From contig CAVQQP010000002.1 of the NCBI GenBank assembly GCA_963714995.1, forward strand, positions 62,001-126,000: 64,000 bases of DNA, given 5' to 3'. Source of the stretch: Prado023 sp963714995 (GTDB taxonomy: Bacteria; Actinomycetota; Actinomycetes; S36-B12; CAIYMF01). Shown in pieces: positions 59,591-64,000 of the stretch. Within the stretch, counting starts at the first letter, position 1; each line of letters starts with the position of its first letter. The notes beneath the pieces were generated by a model. The model saw only the letters and a program-made list of their open reading frames with translations, was not told where the DNA came from and did no database searches. The translations under genes were made by a program, and so were the position numbers.

Positions 59591-60952
59591 TCAGGTCGGG
59601 GTCGGGTCATCCGGCGGCTGGGAGGCAGCCTGCACCCACCGTCGGAAGGTGGCCCGGACCTCGTCCGGATGGGCTTGGGCGAGGGTGCCGAGGGCTGAGA
59701 AGAGGTAGTCGCGGTCGATGAGGATCCTGGCCCCCGGCGGCGGCAGCAGGTGCGTGCCTGGTCCCCGGCAGATCGAGCGCAGGATCTCCCGGCCGCCGGG
59801 CACGCGGGTCAGGGCGCCGCCGGTGCCGACCACCCACTGCACGGCCGTCAGGTCCCGGCCACGGACGACCTGCCTCCTGCCCGTGGGGGTGTACCGGTCG
59901 ATCACCACGCCGGCATGGCGCTGGGCCGCGGTGGTGACGGCGAACGCGCACAGCTCGCGGGTGAGCTGGCGCTGGCGCTCGGTGCTGGGCATGGCGGCCA
60001 GGTCCGCCAGCCGGGCGGCCCCGTCGGCTCCCCAGGCACGCTCGGCGATGGTGTGCGCGTTGACGAACACGCCGAGATCGCCCTCCACGGTCCGCTTGGC
60101 GCGCGGCTCCGGGTCGATCGCCCTGGCCGTCCACTCCGGGCTGCCGTCGGTGACGCTGTGGACGTCGGTCGTGGCCCCCCCGACGTCGACCACCAGGCAG
60201 TCCCCGACCTCGTCGGCGAACAGCTCCGCACCGAGCAGGACCGCCCCGGGCGTGGGCAGGATCCGCCACGCGGGACAGGGATCTGCCAGCCGGGCCATCC
60301 CCGGCGCGTGCACGATGTGCCGGTTGAACTCCTCGTGGACGAGCGCGCGGACCGGCTCGACGGCCAGCTCGTCGATGTCCGGGAAGACGTTGTCGGTGAC
60401 GACCAGCTCGATGCCGGAGCCCTCGAAGATGCGGCCGACCGCCCGCTGGACGGCGACGTTCCCCGCGTACAGGACCGGCCCGCGCACCCCCGAGGCGGCC
60501 AGGGCCCGGGCGTTGGCCAGGACGACCTCCTGGTCACCGTGGTCGACCCCCCCGGCCAGCAGGACCATGCTCGGGTCGATCGCCCGGATCTGGTCGAGGT
60601 CGTCCGCACCCAGGGGGCCGGCGGTGACCAGCGTGACGATCGCGCCGGCGCCGAGGGCCGCCTCCCGGGCTGCCCGTGCCGTCATGCCCATCGTGAGGCC
60701 GTGGACGGTCATCCGCAGGCCCCCGGCCGCCGAGCTGGTGACGAGGACCTCGGCGCCCGCAGTCGACAGCCCACTGCTCTCCTGCAACTGCGCAACCGCC
60801 TGATCCACCCCGACCCCGACGTCCCCCGCGGCGACCGTCGTCGGGGCGACGCCCTGGGCCACGTGGTCGAACCACCCGTCGGAGCTCCTGCGGAAGCCGT
60901 TGGCCTTGGTGATGGTGGAGCCCACCTCCAGGACGAGTGCGTCGATCGTCAT
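59591..60952 (-). CDS. MutL/GlmL-like reactivase of the B12-dependent aminomutase
   Basis: A 453-residue protein of the actin-like ATPase (ASKHA) superfamily. LEVGSTITKANGFRR is phosphate-1, VVDVGGATTDVHSV phosphate-2, and VVGTGGALTRVPGG the adenosine motif. GlmL/MutL proteins accompany adenosylcobalamin mutases; a chaperone role that reactivates the mutase by exchanging damaged cofactor is accepted by analogy but little tested. ATG at 60952 overlaps the oraE stop (ATGA), so production is coupled to the mutase. No frame break. Confidence 0.82.
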   Translation of the reverse strand: MTIDALVLEVGSTITKANGFRRSSDGWFDHVAQGVAPTTVAAGDVGVGVDQAVAQLQESSGLSTAGAEVLVTSSAAGGLRMTVHGLTMGMTARAAREAALGAGAIVTLVTAGPLGADDLDQIRAIDPSMVLLAGGVDHGDQEVVLANARALAASGVRGPVLYAGNVAVQRAVGRIFEGSGIELVVTDNVFPDIDELAVEPVRALVHEEFNRHIVHAPGMARLADPCPAWRILPTPGAVLLGAELFADEVGDCLVVDVGGATTDVHSVTDGSPEWTARAIDPEPRAKRTVEGDLGVFVNAHTIAERAWGADGAARLADLAAMPSTERQRQLTRELCAFAVTTAAQRHAGVVIDRYTPTGRRQVVRGRDLTAVQWVVGTGGALTRVPGGREILRSICRGPGTHLLPPPGARILIDRDYLFSALGTLAQAHPDEVRATFRRWVQAASQPPDDPTPT

Positions 60953-63184
60953 CCGGTCCCGATCCCGGCCCCGGCGTCCAGGCCGCGTGCGCGCAGGGCC
61001 TTCACGAGGGCGTCCACCACGTGGATCCCCTTCGTGCCGCGGCCGAAGGTCGCGTCGAGGCCCGTCTCGGCGGCCATGTCGGGGCTGACCTGGGTCCCCC
61101 CGGCGATGAGGACCAGCCGGTCGCGGACCCCCCGCTCCTGGCACAGCTCGGCGAGCCTGCGCATCATCGTGCGGTGCACGTCGTTGTGGCTGATGATCGT
61201 GGACATCAGGATGGCGTGCGCCCCGGTCTCCAGCGCGGCATCGACCAGCTTGCCCAGCGGCACCGACGTGCCCAGGTAGTGGTACCTGACCCCGTACTTC
61301 TCGATCCCGCCGTGCTTGATGTCGAGGATCTCGCGCATCCCGACGCTGTGCTCGTCCTCGCCGACGGTGCCGGCGACGACGGTGAGTCCGATGGCCCTGA
61401 CCGCCGCGCGCAGCTCGTCCTCGGAGAGCAGGACCACCCTCGGTGGGATCACCAGATCGGCGCGCCGGATGTCGGTGGTCACCGTGCCCCTGACCTCGAC
61501 GAAGCATCCCTCGGCGGGGTGCAGGACCCCGAGGTTGACCACCTCGGGGTTCGCCAGCCCCAGCCGCCGGGCCGTCTCCAGGGCCGCCGCCCGGGCGTGG
61601 TCCTCGTCGTCAGGGATCATCAGCTGCAGCAGGACCACACCGTCGCCGGCCCACTCCGCCTCGGGCCGGATCAGCTCCCCGGTGCGGAAGGCCACGGTCT
61701 GGGCCAGCCGGCGCTCGACACTGTCCTCGCGGGTCCAGCTCGTCGATGTAGACGATCTTCGACGGGTCGCACAGCGTGCAGCCGCCGATCGGGTCGCAGG
61801 CCCGGGCCGATCCCCCCGGCAGGGCGTTGTCGCCGAAGTGGTCGCAGACGGGGGCCAGGTAGTCGGGATCGCGCGGCACGATGGTGTCCGCGGCGACTCC
61901 GCCATGGCCCTCCCGGGCGATCCCGTCGCCGGTGCGCTCGGGGTACTGGGCCGAGTCGACGAAGAAGCCGCCCTCGACCGCGGCGAAGTAGCCGCCGACC
62001 TCCAGGATCTCCTCGAGGAACACGACCGCCCGCTGCTGGATGTCGCGCACCATCGTCCCGAGCGGCCCGGCGCGGTTGAGCGAGACGAGCTCGCCGATGC
62101 CGTCCAGCGCCGCCCACGTCTGCTTGACGGTCTGCACCGCGCGGATGTTGTTGTAGTGCCAGGGGACGTTGCGGCCCTCGTCGGGGGTGATGGTGCTCTG
62201 GATGTCGGCGCCGGTCAGGATCGAGATCAGCGTGTCGATGGTGTGCGTGCGCACGGCCTCCTCGACATCGGACTCGATGTAGCGGGTGTTCTGCTGGGCG
62301 CGGATCCGGAAGCCGGGGAAGAAGTCGCGCAGCGCCACCGCGTACGGCAGGTCGTACCAGAGCTTCGGGGCGGGCGGCGCGTTCGGCGGCACGGTGGACA
62401 GGCCGATGAGCTCCGTGGGCATCCCGCAGGCCAGCGAGAAGGCGCAGTTGATCCCGTGCTGCACCAGGAGCTCGGGCATGACCAGCCAGCCGGCCCTCGC
62501 GGTGGCGTTGGCGTTGTGCGCCCCGTCGATCTGCAGGATCCCGGCCCCGACCATGACGCGCTTGGCCTCGGCGGCGTCCACGAACGACCGGTGCATGTTG
62601 ATGTTGCGGTACAGCACGTTGTACTGCGGGTCCTGGTGCGCGCCGTTGACGCCCTCCTCGGCGAAGAGGACCGCCACCTCCGGGCCGGCCACGCCGGAGA
62701 CGTAGCTGTGGAAGTTGATCGGGCGGCCGACCTCGGCCTCGATGAGGTCCAGCGCCTTGCGGCTGGCCCGGATCTGCTTGCGGGTGATCGGCACGCCGCC
62801 GGTGCCCTCGGGGGTGCCCTCGAGCAGCCCGTCGATGTGGCTCTGGCCGGTGGTGCGGATGACCATGATGTGGTCCGCACCGTGCCAGGCGGCCATGCGC
62901 ATCCGGCGCAGGTCGTCCTCGAACCGGCCGGACGCGATCTCGGTCGTCACCACGCAGCTCGGCTGCGGGTCCACGTGCTCGAAGTACTGCGAGGCGGGCA
63001 GGCCGATGCTCCGGGTGAGCGGGGCCGACATGTCGCGGTAGGTGAACGGGCCCATCCGGACCCCGCCCTCGGGCACCTCCCGCCAGACCCACCCGCGCCG
63101 GGCGGGCCGGTAGGTCGCCAGGTCGGTCAGGATGGCGTCGATGTCGAGCTTGACCTGGGGGTCCAGCGGCGGGTGCTCAGCCAC
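60949..63184 (-). CDS. oraE: D-ornithine 4,5-aminomutase, large subunit, one apparent frameshift
   Basis: About 745 residues. The TIM-barrel half runs from the N-terminus (MGPFTYRDMSAPLTRSIGLP) to IVYIDELD. The C-terminal Rossmann half has DEHSVGMREILDIKHGGIEK, which joins the DxHxxG cobalamin motif and, by homology, the Lys that binds PLP, then VRYHYLGTSVPLGKLVDAAL. With B12 and PLP it moves the 5-amino group of D-ornithine to C4, giving 2,4-diaminopentanoate. An extra G at 61731-61733 breaks the frame between the two domains. The GTG at 63184 overlaps the oraS stop. Confidence 0.92.
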
Positions 63185-63596
63185 GGCCCTGCTCCTCGCC
63201 GTGCGGGGTGGCCGCCGGAAGCCCGCCCCCACGGGTCCCGTCCGCGAACAGCCCGTCCAGCACCGTCGGGTCAGCCAGAACGGATGCGGCCGCAGCACGG
63301 ACGTCGGTGCCCTGGCGCTGGGCCAGGCGCAGGAGCACGTGGCCGGCGCCCTTGCCCAGCAGCCCTGCCTCGAGGATGCGCGTGACCACGCCCTGGCTGG
63401 ACACGCTGTCGATGCCCATCCGCAGCAGCACCGAGCGCTCGATGGACGGCGACGTGTGCGTGCGCGCGAGGTCCACCATCGGCTCCACGACCTGCTCGCA
63501 CAGCGACCAGAACCGCGCCCGGAGCTCCTCGTCCGGCAGCTGGTCCAGCTCCTGCAGCCTCTGCTCCAAGCGGGCCTGACGCGCCTCGTCGGTCAT
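63177..63596 (-). CDS. oraS: D-ornithine 4,5-aminomutase, small subunit
   Basis: A 139-residue small subunit of the mutase. RRLQELDQLPDEELRARFWS-like opening (seen from residue 12), then VVEPMVDLARTHTSPSIERS and LLRMGIDSVSSQGVVTRILE are conserved in OraS, as is GLLGKGAGHVLLRLAQ. It holds the large subunit in its active form. ATG at 63596 follows GAGGAGG and overlaps the ortB stop (ATGA); its own end overlaps oraE. Confidence 0.9.
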   Translation of the reverse strand: MTDEARQARLEQRLQELDQLPDEELRARFWSLCEQVVEPMVDLARTHTSPSIERSVLLRMGIDSVSSQGVVTRILEAGLLGKGAGHVLLRLAQRQGTDVRAAAASVLADPTVLDGLFADGTRGGGLPAATPHGEEQGRG

Positions 63597-64000
63597 CGGG
63601 CCACCTCCTCTGCGCCGGGGAGGTGGGACCGGACCCACCCCGGCGTGACCGCGAGATCGGCGGCGAGGAAGGCGACATCGGTGTCGGTCCACGCATCCAC
63701 GGGGTGGCGGGCCGCGGCGTTGCGCAGGTAGGAGTGGCGCAGCAGGTCGAGGTCCTGGGGACTCGTGCGCACCTGGTCCAGCCGTTCGGGGATCACGATG
63801 GCCCGGCCGGGCACGTTGTCCCGCGGGTCGCCGCGGCGGACCTCGATCCCCCGCTTCCGGGCGAACGCGAGCTGGCTGTTGTGGTGCTTGCCCGCGCCGG
63901 TGTACTCGGTCTCCTGGACCACGACGACCTGGTCCTCGTCGAGCTGGCGGGCCAGGCTGACGGCAGCGGTCAGGCTGGTGTTGCCCGCCGGTCCCCGCTC
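63593..64000 (-). CDS. ortB: 2-amino-4-oxopentanoate thiolase, beta subunit (C-terminal part)
   Basis: The frame is open to the window edge, so the N-terminal PLP-binding part is missing. The visible 135 residues read ERGPAGNTSLTAAVSLARQL, VVVVQETEYTGAGKHHNSQL, and GDPRDNVPGRAIVIPERLDQ, matching the end of OrtB, a fold-type II PLP enzyme. With OrtA it splits 2-amino-4-oxopentanoate with CoA to acetyl-CoA and alanine, the last step of ornithine breakdown. ortA and the diaminopentanoate dehydrogenase gene would be expected just beyond 64000. Confidence 0.88.
   Translation of the reverse strand, partial: ERGPAGNTSLTAAVSLARQLDEDQVVVVQETEYTGAGKHHNSQLAFARKRGIEVRRGDPRDNVPGRAIVIPERLDQVRTSPQDLDLLRHSYLRNAAARHPVDAWTDTDVAFLAADLAVTPGWVRSHLPGAEEVAR

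Overview
The DNA is very GC-rich and its gene content is actinobacterial: a SigK/RskA-type sigma/anti-sigma pair, a DUF222/13E12-type HNH gene behind a CGAAC-N4-GTTCG LexA box, DrrAB-like export, LacI and SorC sugar regulators, and frequent GTG starts with ATGA or TGATG overlaps. An actinomycete of the Micrococcales or Propionibacteriales type is likely, but the genus cannot be read from the window. No tRNA, rRNA or CRISPR array was recognised.

Layout. 0-5.5 kb: lipid and signalling genes (two convergent diacylglycerol-kinase-like proteins, a PAS-PAS-GGDEF cyclase, a phospholipase-D protein). 5.5-9.7 kb: a patchy zone of small stress-type proteins, a Cys-rich DUF326 protein, gene remnants and a broken IS110-family transposase. 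10-17.7 kb: a fused DrrA-DrrB exporter, an imine-reductase-like enzyme, a PQ-loop membrane protein facing a LacI regulator across two tandem palindromes, and an arylsulfatase. 17.7-21.2 kb: a HicAB-like toxin-antitoxin pair, an HNH nuclease and the SOS-box HNH gene. 21.3-23 kb: GlpD. 23-33.7 kb: an alpha-galactoside operon (binding protein, two permeases, GH36 alpha-galactosidase, galactokinase, and a GT28-like protein of unknown role) with a divergent SorC regulator. 33.8-37.8 kb: ChrA-type transporter, thioredoxin lipoprotein, CcdA-like protein, ECF sigma factor and anti-sigma. 37.8-42.4 kb: oleA, fused oleB-oleC and oleD, for long-chain olefin synthesis. 42.7-45.9 kb: short UvrA paralogue and a lipase-like hydrolase. 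46-53.8 kb: beta-glucoside PTS operon with an RNA antiterminator/terminator leader, two EIIBCA permeases, phospho-beta-glucosidase, HAD phosphatase and a BglG/LicT antiterminator. 53.9-58.5 kb: HhH-GPD repair protein, DUF1801 protein, TetR regulator, glycogen branching enzyme. 58.5-64 kb: an ornithine-degradation operon (ortB, oraS, oraE, a MutL/GlmL-like reactivase, orr), open at the window edge.

Working together. The alpha-galactoside operon imports and hydrolyses galactosides and phosphorylates galactose. The PTS operon imports and phosphorylates beta-glucosides, cleaves them inside the cell and switches itself on through LicT. The ornithine genes racemise L-ornithine, shift its amino group with a B12/PLP mutase, and lead toward thiolytic cleavage. 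OleA, B, C and D join two fatty acyl chains and convert the product through a beta-lactone to an olefin.

One caution applies throughout. More than twenty otherwise well-conserved coding regions are split by single-base shifts, mostly one extra base in a short C or G run. This looks far more like residual indel error in the sequence than gene decay, so those genes are annotated as full-length with an apparent frameshift.
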